NCBI GenBank assembly: GCA_001972305.1
Contig: BDDD01001668.1
Coordinates: forward strand, 1 to 64,000
Reading direction: 5' to 3'
Length of the DNA: 64,000 nt
Source: Cephalotus follicularis
Taxonomy: Eukaryota > Streptophyta > Magnoliopsida > Oxalidales > Cephalotaceae
Made by a program: the position numbers and the translations under genes. The stretch's first letter is position 1. Every line of letters begins with the position of its first letter. Below are positions 1 to 8,917 of the stretch, piece after piece. The notes under the pieces are model-generated. The model saw only the letters and a program-made list of their open reading frames with translations, did not search any database and was not told the origin of the DNA.

Positions 1-66
1 ATTGCTATGCACTGTTGTATCAGCTCAGGTCTTGTCTGTTTGTTTCTTATTTATAATCTACTCAAG

Positions 67-317
67 TAGTACCCATGAAATACAACCCAAGACATGAGGA
101 TTCTATCAAGGCTGTCATGGCAAAGGCTAATGTTGTTATCAATCTTATTGGTATCATATCAACCTCTTTCCTAATTTCCATACTTTTTACTTAAGTTATC
201 TCAACTCAAGTTTTCCTTTTTGTATGTTTTTTATTGCATGCCTAGTCCTTGTCCCTGTTGCCAGGAAGGGAATTTGAGACAAGAAATTACAGCTTTGAGG
301 AAGTGAACCATGCAATG
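67..317 (+). pseudogene. NDUFA9: Captured fragment of complex I 39-kDa subunit gene (NDUFA9-like), two exons
   Basis: Two short exons, about 67-150 and 265-317, encode consecutive pieces of the NDUFA9 (39-kDa, atypical short-chain dehydrogenase) subunit of mitochondrial complex I. The first gives VVPMKYNPRHEDSIK and AKANVVINLIG, the conserved loop after the nucleotide-binding fold; the second gives REFETRNYSFEEVNHAM. The exon-exon phase is preserved: a glycine codon is split by an intron of about 114 bp with GT (151) and AG (264). No earlier or later exons follow, so this is a truncated genomic copy, not a gene. Because the intron is kept it was copied from DNA, not mRNA. The parent locus must lie elsewhere. 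It is the first of three gene pieces in this transposon, all in the same orientation. Confidence 0.85.
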
Positions 318-444
318 GTATCTATAGCCCTGAAAGTTTCATTTTCGTTTACACTTTTTTTTATAGTTCACGTTGAGTTTTTATGATGATACTTTGCATC
401 ATTTTATCATAATAAAGTGGAGAAACAATAGTAGATACTTCTTG

Positions 445-590
445 ACAGGTGATTAGAATAATATGATTTAGATTTAGTTGTGGTCTGCTGAGGGCTGAGC
501 CCAAATATATCAACTGTGTTTTTCTTTACAGGGGGCATAGTCCGATAAACGAATACATCATGCCCGATTTTTGGGAGAATTTAAGAGTTT
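445..590 (+). repeat. Hairpin-rich dispersed module, copy 1 (NDUFA9/CAT fragment junction)
   Basis: This module, also at 1566-1708, 28700-28875, 57355-57490 and on the minus strand at 21541-21720, runs from a GATTAGAATAATATG-like start through the palindrome GGGCTGAGCCC (492-502), a pyrimidine tract ending TTTACAG, GGGCAT (533-538) paired with ATGCCC (560-565), and CCCGA...GGGA, to TTTAAGAGTT. It lies exactly between the NDUFA9-like and transporter-like fragments. Function unknown. Confidence 0.8.
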
Positions 591-671
591 GATTTTATTT
601 CGGGAAATCTTGGCTTCTCTTAAGAAGTTTTGAACCTTACCATTGACCAATTTTCTCACTCATAATTACAG

Positions 672-1396
672 GTAAAGAATCCTCATCGAGATTTGCCCCT
701 GGGTATAGGGATAGCTTTGTCCATATGTTGTGTTTTGTATATGCTTGTATCCGCTGTTATTGTTGGCTTATTACCGTATTATGCTCTGGATCCGGACACC
801 CCTATCTCTACTGTGTTCTCTACCTGTGGGATGCAATGGCTAGTGTAAGTACATTATTTTGCTTGTAGTTTGTTGGGGTACCTTACTCCTCGAAATATGA
901 AGGCCTTTCTTTGAATTCGTATGCTTTAAGACCATTTTTAACTCCATCTGATTGTAGGTATATATTGACGACTGGAGCTGTTACAACACTCTGTGCAAGT
1001 TTGATGGGTTCGATTCTTGCTCAGGTATGCAAAAAGCTCCTACTTTTATTTTCAATTGACTATGGCACAGTATTGAAGTAGATTTTGGCTAGAGTGAACT
1101 TTTCTAAAATAAAATAATTGCTTCATTTGAAGATTCTTGCTTACATTGTATGTGAGATAATTTGTACTTGTTTGTATACCAATGGTGGAAATAGTGCACA
1201 GATACACTGTTTTTTTTTTCTCTATTTTTTTCTTCAGCCGCAAATCTTAATGTCAATGGCTAGAGATGGATTGCTGCCTTCGTTCTTTTCAGACATCAGT
1301 AAATGCACCCAAGTTCCAATTAAGAGCACCATAACAACTGGTATTCTTGCTGCAGTGTTGGCTTTTTTTATGGATGTTTCACAATTGGCGGAGATG
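672..1396 (+). pseudogene. Captured fragment of a cationic amino acid transporter (CAT family) gene, three exons
   Basis: Three consecutive exons with intact GT-AG introns: 672-844, 958-1024 and 1238-1396. They encode transmembrane parts of an APC-superfamily cationic amino acid transporter, including VKNPHRDLPLGIGIALS, LLPYYALDPDTPIS, ILTTGAVTTLCASLMGSILA, MARDGLLPSFFSDIS and VLAFFMDVSQLAEM, very like plant CAT proteins (the vacuolar CAT2/CAT4 group by memory). The reading frame is open across all three exons, so decay is slight, but there is no start, no N-terminal half and no C-terminal part; both ends stop within introns. It has no visible promoter of its own. Parent gene not in the window. 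Most likely DNA-level capture by the surrounding CACTA-like element. Confidence 0.9.
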
Positions 1397-1565
1397 GTAA
1401 GTTAGATGTCCCATCAGTAAGAACACATCTTTTAGTGATAGGATGCGCTCAAGATGTAGAAAAAAATATGATTTTTCCATATATATGAGGGCTGAGCAAT
1501 ATGTGTTTTTCTCATAAATATGATTTTCATCAATCCAAATTGGATTTCATCAATCCATCATTAAT

Positions 1566-1708
1566 TGAGATTAGAATGATATGTTTTAGATTTAGGTGTT
1601 GTCTGCTGAGGGCTGAGCCCAAATATACCAACTGTGTTTTTCTTTACAGGGGGCATAGTCCGATAAACGAATACATCATGCCCGATTTTTGGGAGAATTT
1701 AAGAGTTA
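1566..1708 (+). repeat. Hairpin-rich dispersed module, copy 2 (CAT/kinesin fragment junction)
   Basis: Nearly identical to the copy at 445-590: palindrome GGGCTGAGCCC at 1610-1620, TTTACAG, the GGGCAT/ATGCCC pair and CCCGATTTTTGGGA. It lies exactly between the transporter-like and kinesin-like fragments. A broken third copy (GAGGGCTGAGC then GTGTTTTTCT) is visible just upstream at about 1487-1512, suggesting repeated tandem or template-switch duplication. Confidence 0.8.
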
Positions 1709-1778
1709 GAATTTATTTGAGTTGATCTTTCTGCTTGCTTGACTTTGCTTTACCATACCGTTAATTATTTTATTGTAG

Positions 1779-2212
1779 CTTGTGTTAGTCCTGCTGATTC
1801 GAATGTGGAGGAGACCCTAAACACTTTGAAGTATGCAAATCGTGCTCGCAACATTCAACACAAGGTAGTTGTAAGTTTTCTTTTGTGAAATAGGTATTTG
1901 TTTTGGAGTGTTAAGCTTTCCTTTCTAACGACTTTTTGTTGTCTTCTTGATGCTAGATCAATCGCGATCATGGGGCAACTCAGATGCAAAGAATCCAGAT
2001 CCAAATAGAGCAATTGCAAGCTGAGCTTCTTTTTTATCGTGGTAATGCTGGAGCACCATTTGATGAACTTCAGGTATATATGCATGTTTAATTTTTTCAG
2101 TTTATGTGCAGATGATATTGAAGATGAGAAAAAGGAGCTAGAACATTCTTCTCTTCAAGAAACATTGGATATGGAGCTCAAAGAGCTGGATAAGAGACTT
2201 GAATAAAAGGAG
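1779..2212 (+). pseudogene. Captured fragment of a kinesin-4 family gene, three exons, with premature stop
   Basis: Exons 1779-1870, 1957-2073 and 2112-2212 with GT-AG borders. The first encodes the end of the kinesin motor domain ([20 protein letters not shown], then RARNIQHK), the second the neck region with IEQLQAELLFYRG and NAGAPFDELQ, the third a coiled-coil piece with EHSSLQETLDMELKELDKRL. This matches plant KIN-4 (FRA1-type) motors that move on cortical microtubules. The third exon has an in-frame TAA (2204-2206) where the family has glutamine, a C-to-T change. Catalytic P-loop and switch regions are absent. It is a transduplicated fragment with no coding value; all three host fragments in this element share one strand. 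Confidence 0.85.
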
Positions 2213-2659
2213 GTTAATTACTGTCTAGATTGCAACTGTTAGTGTCATGTGTATATTACAGCCTAGTTGTACACAAATTGCTATAAATCTGTTGACATAT
2301 TGTAGATTTTATGATGTAAATTTTGAGTTGATCATATTTCTCATAATTATGTCAAAAAATTGTATGACAAGTGGTATAAGCTTGTTGAAAAGACTCACTC
2401 CTGTCAATTTTTTTTCTAATGAATTGGCAATTTTTCTTTTATACTGTTGCTCACGTACTTGCAATATTTGGATCAGCACATCGGAATCAAAGAAAATGTT
2501 AATTTCAAATCATCGTAGATGTTGCTTGTCCACCAAACAATCTAATTTATAATAGACCAAAAGTGATTGGTTACAACAACCATGGTAACAAAATTTATAT
2601 AATTATCACAAACTGCAACCTTATAAAATTAATTTTATTTTCAAAATTAAAATTATTGT
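2213..2659. other. Unassigned AT-rich interior of the CACTA-like element
   Basis: No exon, motif or repeat recognised. It begins as the intron after the last kinesin exon and passes into AT-rich sequence leading to the subterminal repeats. The open frame at 2247-2552 has no recognisable similarity and is probably chance. Confidence 0.5.
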
Positions 2660-3238
2660 CATAAAAATTAATTTTATTCCAAAAATTATGTTAATTGCCG
2701 ACCGCTTTTGTATTTCCCGACCGCTCAGGGCGGTCGGGAAACCCATATAAAAATTAATTTTATTTCAAAAATTATGTTAATTGCCGGCCGCTTTTGTATT
2801 TACAGACCGCTTCTAGCGGTCGGGAAACCCATATAAAAATTAATTTTATTTCAAAGATTATTGTTAATAGCTGACCGCTCATAGATTTCCCAACCACTAA
2901 GGGCGGTCAAAAAACCCTTATAAAATTAATTTAATTTCAAAAATTTCTTCCATTTGCCGACCGTTAGTAACATTCCTCGACCACCTTAGCGGTCGGCAAA
3001 ACCCTCGCAAAATTATATTCCTGACAACGATCAACAGCAACCGCTTCCCCTGCCGACCGTTTTAACGGTCGAGAAATGATGAAGGCGGTCGGGGAAACGG
3101 TCGGGCTATAATCGGCGACCCAATTATAAGCGGCCGTCAGTGCGATCGGATAGGCGGTCGGGGAAACCTTTAGCCGACCGCTTTTGAGGTTTTCCCGACC
3201 GCTCTGGCTGTCGGGAAATGCCCTTTTTCTAGCACTGT
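2660..3238. repeat. CACTA-type subterminal repeats
   Basis: Four tandem units of about 86 bp (2660-2743, 2744-2829, 2830-2917, 2918-3003). Each has an AT-rich half (AAATTAATTTTATTTCAAAA) followed by a GC-rich inverted pair such as CCCGACCGCT / AGCGGTCGGGAAACCC. Beyond 3003 the same GCGGTCGG motif continues in closely packed inverted copies up to the terminus. In the CACTA superfamily such arrays are the binding sites for the element's regulatory protein next to the terminal inverted repeat. Confidence 0.8.
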
Positions 3239-3885
3239 GTGGTTATTGATTTAATTGGGGGAATAAACTTATGGAACCAGATTCAGCACCTAATAGCCGA
3301 CTGTCATAGGGTAACAGTCGACTGGATTGTTTATGGAAGAACAGCCGACTGTCATACGGTAATAGTCGACTGGTAGGTTTAAGTAAGGGCAGTCGACTGT
3401 CACAGGCTAACAGCCGACTGGTCTGGCTCAGACAAGTGTATTGATTGATCATATATATTGGAATACTTATATATGTTATTTTCAAAATAAACTATCATAC
3501 ATGTTTACATTTATATATTCTTTCTCATGCTTTATTCCTACTTAGCCGAGTGAGGACAAAGGCTAACCCCTACAATTTCATATTGATGAAGGTGTTGGTC
3601 AAGTGCTGCTGAAGCTTTATTAGAGAGCTTCTATCGTCTTAAGGTTGTTAAAGAATGTATTGTAATAATCATACTCCGTTGTTATTTTTACATTTCCAAT
3701 ATGTAAAAGATAACTTGTTTTGTTTTGTGTAAGGATGTAGTATGGGTTGCGTGTAGATAATTATTATAATCCGGCTATGGAATGCTTTCGCTTTTGTTTA
3801 ATGAAATTTGATTAATGTTGAATGCTGGATTGTTATTATAACTGATATCTTCATATATGTTGTCTTTGGAAAACGGGGTGTGACA
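3239..3885 (+). repeat. 5' LTR of element A (left end missing, internal deletion)
   Basis: Matches the 3' LTR from about its 90th base (near 7755). After the palindrome array it jumps at about 3440 to sequence found near 13307 in the 3' LTR, so roughly 1.9 kb is deleted. It contains the conserved block TACTTAGCCGAGTGAGGACA (about 3539-3558) and ends GGGGTGTGACA directly before the primer-binding site. Confidence 0.85.
3296..3418 (+). repeat. GTCGAC-type palindrome array in LTR A
   Basis: GCCGAC/GTCGAC cores start at 3296, 3317, 3344, 3365, 3392 and 3413: spacings alternate 21 and 27 bp, a 48-bp double repeat. The 3' LTR has the same array at about 7815-7940. Confidence 0.85.
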
Positions 3886-3888
3886 ACA

Positions 3889-3900
3889 TGGTATCAGAGC
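3889..3900 (+). promoter_or_regulatory. Primer-binding site of element A (initiator-Met tRNA)
   Basis: TGGTATCAGAGC, the plant retroelement site complementary to the 3' end of initiator-Met tRNA, three bases after the LTR end TGACA. Confidence 0.9.
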
Positions 3901-3991
3901 TTATTTTTAAATAAGCTATTGCTGGGATAAGTTTCTCGGTAATTAAGCGTATTGTTTCCTAATGATTATGTAATTCCATATAGGAAATAGA

Positions 3992-6900
3992 ATGGATCTA
4001 CGAAGAGGTAGAAGAGGAAGGCGTAGAGCCGACGATGGAGTCAATGCCCCACCAGCGCATGGAGATGATCCGCCAGTGAATGAAGGAGTAAACATTCCTC
4101 CAGTGCAAGACGAGAGGAGTAATTTTGACCGCATGGCTGACCTTTTCCAGCAGCAGATTCAAGCCAATACGGCGAATATGGAGCAAATTCTGCAGATATA
4201 CGAGGCTAGCCGAGCCTATCAGCATGCTCCTACAACTTGTCATACTGCTGGATTTGGCAGAGATTTGGAGCGGTTCATGAAGCAGAATCCTCCGATATTC
4301 AATGGTGAGTTGAATGCTACTGTGGCAGAGCAGTGGATTAGAGACCTGGAGAAAATATTTGCTACCTTGGAGTGTACTGATGAGCAGAAGCTCAACTTTT
4401 CTATATACCGCTTATGGGGTGAAGCTACCTATTGGTAGGAGATGACTGAAGAAAAATGGGAATCTCGTGGACTGGACCGGAATTGGCACAGATTTCAGTC
4501 TGAGTTCTCTGCATCTTATGTTCCACAGATGCAGCGTGGCCGGAGGGAGACCGAGGTAATGGAGTTACGTCAAGGGGATATGACGGTAGCTCAGTACCAT
4601 ACTAGATTTGTGGAGTTGGCAAGGCATACACCCTATCTTGTGGAGGGTGAATGGAGGAAGATCCGAAGGTTTCTGAAAGGCCTTCGACCTGACATCAGAT
4701 CTAAACTGTTAATGTTGCAGCTAACTTCTTTTGTTGATATTGCTGAAAGGGCGAGAATTCTGGAGGCCGATGCTAATGAAAGGAGAGTGGAACGGTCTCA
4801 TGCTAATCAATTGAGGCCTGCAGAATAACAGAGGCAGGGAAATAATAATCCTGCTAAATCATCAAAGTCTAATAACTGGGCTCAAGGAGGCTCTCGAGGT
4901 AGTAATTTACGGTCAAGAACTCCTAACCAAAGCGGTCAACAGAATTCGGGTGGATGTAGTTTCTGTGGTCACCAAAACCATGATGAGAATGATTGCTAGA
5001 AAAAGATGGGTAAATGCTTGAGAGGTGGCTCACAAGAACATATGCTGAATGGTTGTCCAATGGTGAGGGATGAAGCATGCGGCCAACATGGAGGTGCTGG
5101 TGCTAGTGGTAGTGTTGCGGCTGCTCAACCGCGAAGGGATACCGGAAAAGGGATTGTGAAAGGTAGGGTCTACACCTTATGTAAAGATGATGTGATCTTG
5201 GGGGTGAGTACTTCAGCTGGTACTTGTCTTCTGACTGATACTATAATGAATAATTGTGAGATCACAGTAGTTGGGGTTCAGTTATCTGTTGATTTAGTAG
5301 TATTGCCTATCTGGGATTTCGATGTGATCTTGGGGATGGACTGGCTGTATGTTCATCATGCTTGTGTTGATTGCTATAACAAGATGATGACCTTTTATCT
5401 TCGGAATGGGACTGAGTGCAAGTTTATTGGAGAGAAGAACATTTCTGCTCCGATCATTTCGTATACTCGAGCACAAAGGTATCTCAAGGAAGGATGTGAA
5501 GACTATTTGGTGTATGTGATTGATCATACGAAAGGTACACCAAGTATTGAGCAAGTTCCTATTGTATGTGATTTTCCTGACGTGTTTTCGGATGATCATA
5601 CTTCATTGCCACCGGAGAGAGATGTAGAGTTCAGCATTAAACTAATGCCTGGGACTGCTCCTATATCCAAAGCGCCGTACCGAATGGCTCCTGCTGAATT
5701 GAAGGAGTTGAAGACTCAATTACAAAATTATCTTGATAAGGGCTTTATCAGGCCGAGTGTGTCACCGTGGGGAGCACCGGTCCTGTTTGTGAAAAAGAAT
5801 GATGGATTGATGAGGCTATGCATCGATTACAGGCTGTTGAATCAGGTAACTATGAAGAACAAGTATCATCTGCCACATATTGAGGAGTTGTTCAACAAAT
5901 TGCAAGGCTCAACTGTATTCTCCAAACTTGACCTGAGGACAGGTTATCATCAGTTGAGGATTCGGGAAGGTGATGTGGAGAAGACTGCATTTCGAACCAG
6001 ATATGGGGATAATTTCTGATACTACCGTTTGGTTTGACGAATGCTCCTACAGCCTTTATGCATTTGATGAACAGAGTATGCAGCCCTATCTTGACCAGTT
6101 TATCATTATATTCTTAGATGACATCTTGATTTATTCGAGGAGTATTGAGGAGCACATGCAGCATTTGAGGATTGTGTTGCAGACATTGCGGAAGCAATAG
6201 TTATTTGCCAAATTCAGCAAATCCGAGTTTTTGCTGGATCATGTGACTTTCCTAGGTCACATTGTGTCGAGTGAAGGATTGTCGGTGGATCCTTCGAAGA
6301 TAGAGAGTATTGTTGATTGGCCCCAACCGAGGAGCGTTACTTAGCTTCGTAGCTTCTTGGGATTGGTTGGCTACTACCGAAGGTTCATCAAGGGGTTTTC
6401 GAAGCTTGCTACACCATTGACACGGCTGACTCAGAAGAAGTCAAGCTTTGTGTGGGTTGATTCTTGTTAGGCAAGTTTAAAAGAGTTAAAGAGTCGGTTG
6501 ATTTCGGCTCCAGTGTTGGCATTACCGAAAGGTAATGAGGCTTTTACTGTTCATGCTGATGCTTCTGGGATGGGATTGGGATGCGTCCTTATGCAACATG
6601 GTAGGGTGATTGCATACGCATCGAGAAAGTTGAAGCCGTACGAAGAAAATTATCCCGTACATGATCTTGAGTTGGCAGCCACAGTATTCGTTTTGTAGAA
6701 ATGGAGACACTACCTCTATGGTGCACAATTTGAGATCTTCACTGATCATAAAAGTTTAAAGTATTTATTTTCCCAGAAGGAGCTCAACATGAGACAGAGA
6801 CGATGGGTGGAGTTCTTTAATGCTTATAACTGCAACATTCAATACCACCCAGGAAAGGCAAATGTAGTGGCGGATGCGCTGAGTCGCAAGGCAATGATTG

Positions 6901-7625
6901 CTGGTGCAAAGGTCTCACAATGGAACCTATTGGAGGACTTTCAGAGATGGAATCTGTTCATGGTTTCTCGAGGAGTTATTGTGTCAAATAACTCCTATTG
7001 GGATGGCTCCTTATGAAGTCTTGTATGGTAGAAAGTGCAGATCTCCTATTTGCTGGGATAAGGTGGGTGAGAAACGAGTTCTGGGACCAGACTTGGTGCA
7101 AGAGACTATCGATAAAGTGGAAGTGATCAAGAAGAGGTTACTAGCTACATAGAGATGGCAAAAGAGTTACGCCGACATAAAAAGGAGAAAGCTAGAATTC
7201 GAGAAGGGGGATCATGTTTTTCTGAAGATCTCGCCTTCGAAAGGGATACACCGGTCTGGCCTCAAGGGGAAGTTGGCTCCAAGGTACATTGGACCTTATG
7301 AGATATTGGAGAGAGTGGGGGAAGTGGCCTATCAGATTGCACTACCACCCAGTTTGTCGAATGTGCATAACGCATTTCATGTTTCCATGCTGCAAAAATA
7401 CGTACCTGACCCATCTCACATTTTGAGCTACGACCATGGATTCATTAGTGATAACTTATCTTATGAAGAGAGGCCGACGAGGATTGTTGATCGAATAGAG
7501 AAGGTACTGAGGAATAAGACTATTCCTACGATAAAGGTATTGTGGCGGTTTCACGGGTCGAAGAAGCAACCTGGGAACGTGAAACTGAGATGATGGAAAC
7601 ATTCCCTCACTTGTTCGGAATGTAA
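3992..7625 (+). pseudogene. Element A gag-pol polyprotein remnant with chromodomain
   Basis: Starts at ATG 3992 (MDLRRGRRGRRRADDG, basic N-terminus as in the other elements here). In order: capsid to about 4825, broken by TAG at 4436; a CCHC knuckle near 4955-4996 (CSFCGHQNHDENDC) followed by a stop; protease region near 5140-5500 lacking the D-[ST/P]-G active-site stretch, about 45 residues missing relative to B; reverse transcriptase near 5560-6400, frame broken at about 6010, active-site box FLDD kept; RNase H near 6490-6900 ([10 protein letters not shown]); integrase without zinc-binding and catalytic core, rejoining at [15 protein letters not shown] (6999); C-terminal chromodomain ending in another frame with EEATWE and FPHLF. 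Terminus 7625. Family: Tekay/Del chromovirus. Non-functional. Confidence 0.9.
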
Positions 7626-7653
7626 AAGCTAAATTCGGGGACGAATTTTCTTT

Positions 7654-7666
7654 AAGGTGGGGGGAA
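7654..7666 (+). promoter_or_regulatory. Polypurine tract of element A
   Basis: AAGGTGGGGGGAA immediately before the 3' LTR start TGTAATAACC; primes plus-strand DNA synthesis in LTR elements. Confidence 0.8.
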
Positions 7667-8917
7667 TGTAATAACCACAATTTCAATTAATCTATATTGT
7701 TCAGTTGATGAATAAAATATGCATTATATTGAGATTTAATGTCCAATCGTTATATGAATTGTGGTTATTGATTTAATTGGGGGAATAAACTTAAGGAACT
7801 AGAATCAGCACCTAATAGCTGACTGTCACAGGGTAACAGTCGACTGGCTGGTTTATGGAAGAACAGCCGACTATCACAGGGTAATAGTCGACTGGTTGGT
7901 TTAAGTAAGAACAGTTGACTGTCACAGGCTAACAGCCGACTGGTCTGGCTTAGACAGGTGTCTGGGCATGGCGTGTGAAATAGGGCAGTGGCAGCCTAAA
8001 TGTGTCATGCAGGACGGATACGTGCCGCCAGCTGTGTAGCATGCAAGAGAGGTATCTTTCATGAGCTTTATTCAATCTGCAGACCTGGAACCTGCAAATC
8101 AGAAGGGAAAAGAGTAAGAAGAGGTGCATGTGAGAGAGAGAAGAGAAATGTGTGAACCTTGAGTTAATAGATTGAACGAATTACTGGAACTTCGATTCTA
8201 TATATTAGTGGTTATTGGAGTGACTACAGTGTTAGAACACTGAGTAAAAGAGGAGAATCTTCTTGTTGATTATGGACTTTGCATGTTGGAGCCAAAGTGT
8301 CCCATGAGTGTTAGAAGCTGGAAATTAAGAGGAAAGCTTCTGTATGATTTCAAATGTGTTATAATCGTTCAATAGGTATATATGTACTGATTGTGTACTA
8401 TATATATCTTCTGTAAGCATGCACACATAGTTAATTGCTGGAATTGGAGTTGAGTTGGTGTAAGAGTTTTGGAACTCCAAAGAGAGTTTGAGGCTTAGGA
8501 ATCCCCTAGTAAGTTGCTGGTTTAATTCAGTGTTGTTATGGTAGTTAGTCAACCATATTCGGTTACTGATTTTCATTCTATATACCTGTCAACATGCACC
8601 TATAGCATTAAACTCCTGTATTGTTGGTGTTGAGTGAAGTTGGAAGTCAAAGAGAAGAATCAATCCAATTTGATTTTGGGATAGCGATTGAGGTAGGGGT
8701 ATTAACATGTTTTTGAAGATATAATATGTATATCATGTCTGGATAATTTCTGTATGATTGCATGCTATTAGTCGGATTGAATTGGACATTGAACATGCAT
8801 ACTCTATTTCTGCTAAACTACTGCCTGACGTTTTCTGGGCAAAACAGTCAACTGTTGCTCCTAAAAGTCGACTGCTCAATGTAAACAGTCGACTATTAAG
8901 GACAAACAGTCGACTGC
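7667..8917 (+). repeat. 3' LTR of element A, left part
   Basis: Starts TGTAATAACC. Together with 12376-13752 it makes a ~2.6-kb LTR. It contains two palindrome arrays, at about 7815-7940 and 8851-8917. Solo LTR K entered within the second array, right after GTCGACTGC. Confidence 0.85.

Larger units (their letters stand above)
1..3238. mobile_element. CACTA-like (En/Spm-type) DNA transposon, right part, with captured gene fragments
   Basis: The right end (2660-3238) has the dense, palindromic, GC-rich subterminal repeats typical of plant CACTA elements (arms such as CCGACCGC / GCGGTCGG), and the last bases, read inwards, are CACAGTGCTAGAAAAAGGG, close to the CACTA terminal consensus. Immediately after it the sequence matches, base for base, an internal point of the LTR seen again near 7755, so the element sits inside that LTR. 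The left end lies outside the window, so the terminal inverted repeat and the 3-bp target duplication cannot be confirmed. No transposase is visible; the interior carries pieces of three unrelated host genes. Inference: a non-autonomous, gene-capturing (Pack-CACTA) element. A Helitron is less likely because of the subterminal repeats. Confidence 0.7.

Noticed and set aside
67-2212. A functional host gene at the left end
   Set aside because: The three exon groups belong to unrelated families, each lacks both ends, and the kinesin piece has a stop; they are captured fragments.
3243-3485. SRLL-repeat peptides from the GTCGAC arrays (also near 8758 and 12050)
   Set aside because: Spacing is often a multiple of three, so frames stay open, but in B and G it is 20, 22, 29 or 31 and the frame is not kept. 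The conserved feature is the DNA palindrome.
3889-3900. tRNA gene suggested by TGGTATCAGAGC
   Set aside because: Only the 12-base primer-binding complement is present; no cloverleaf around it.
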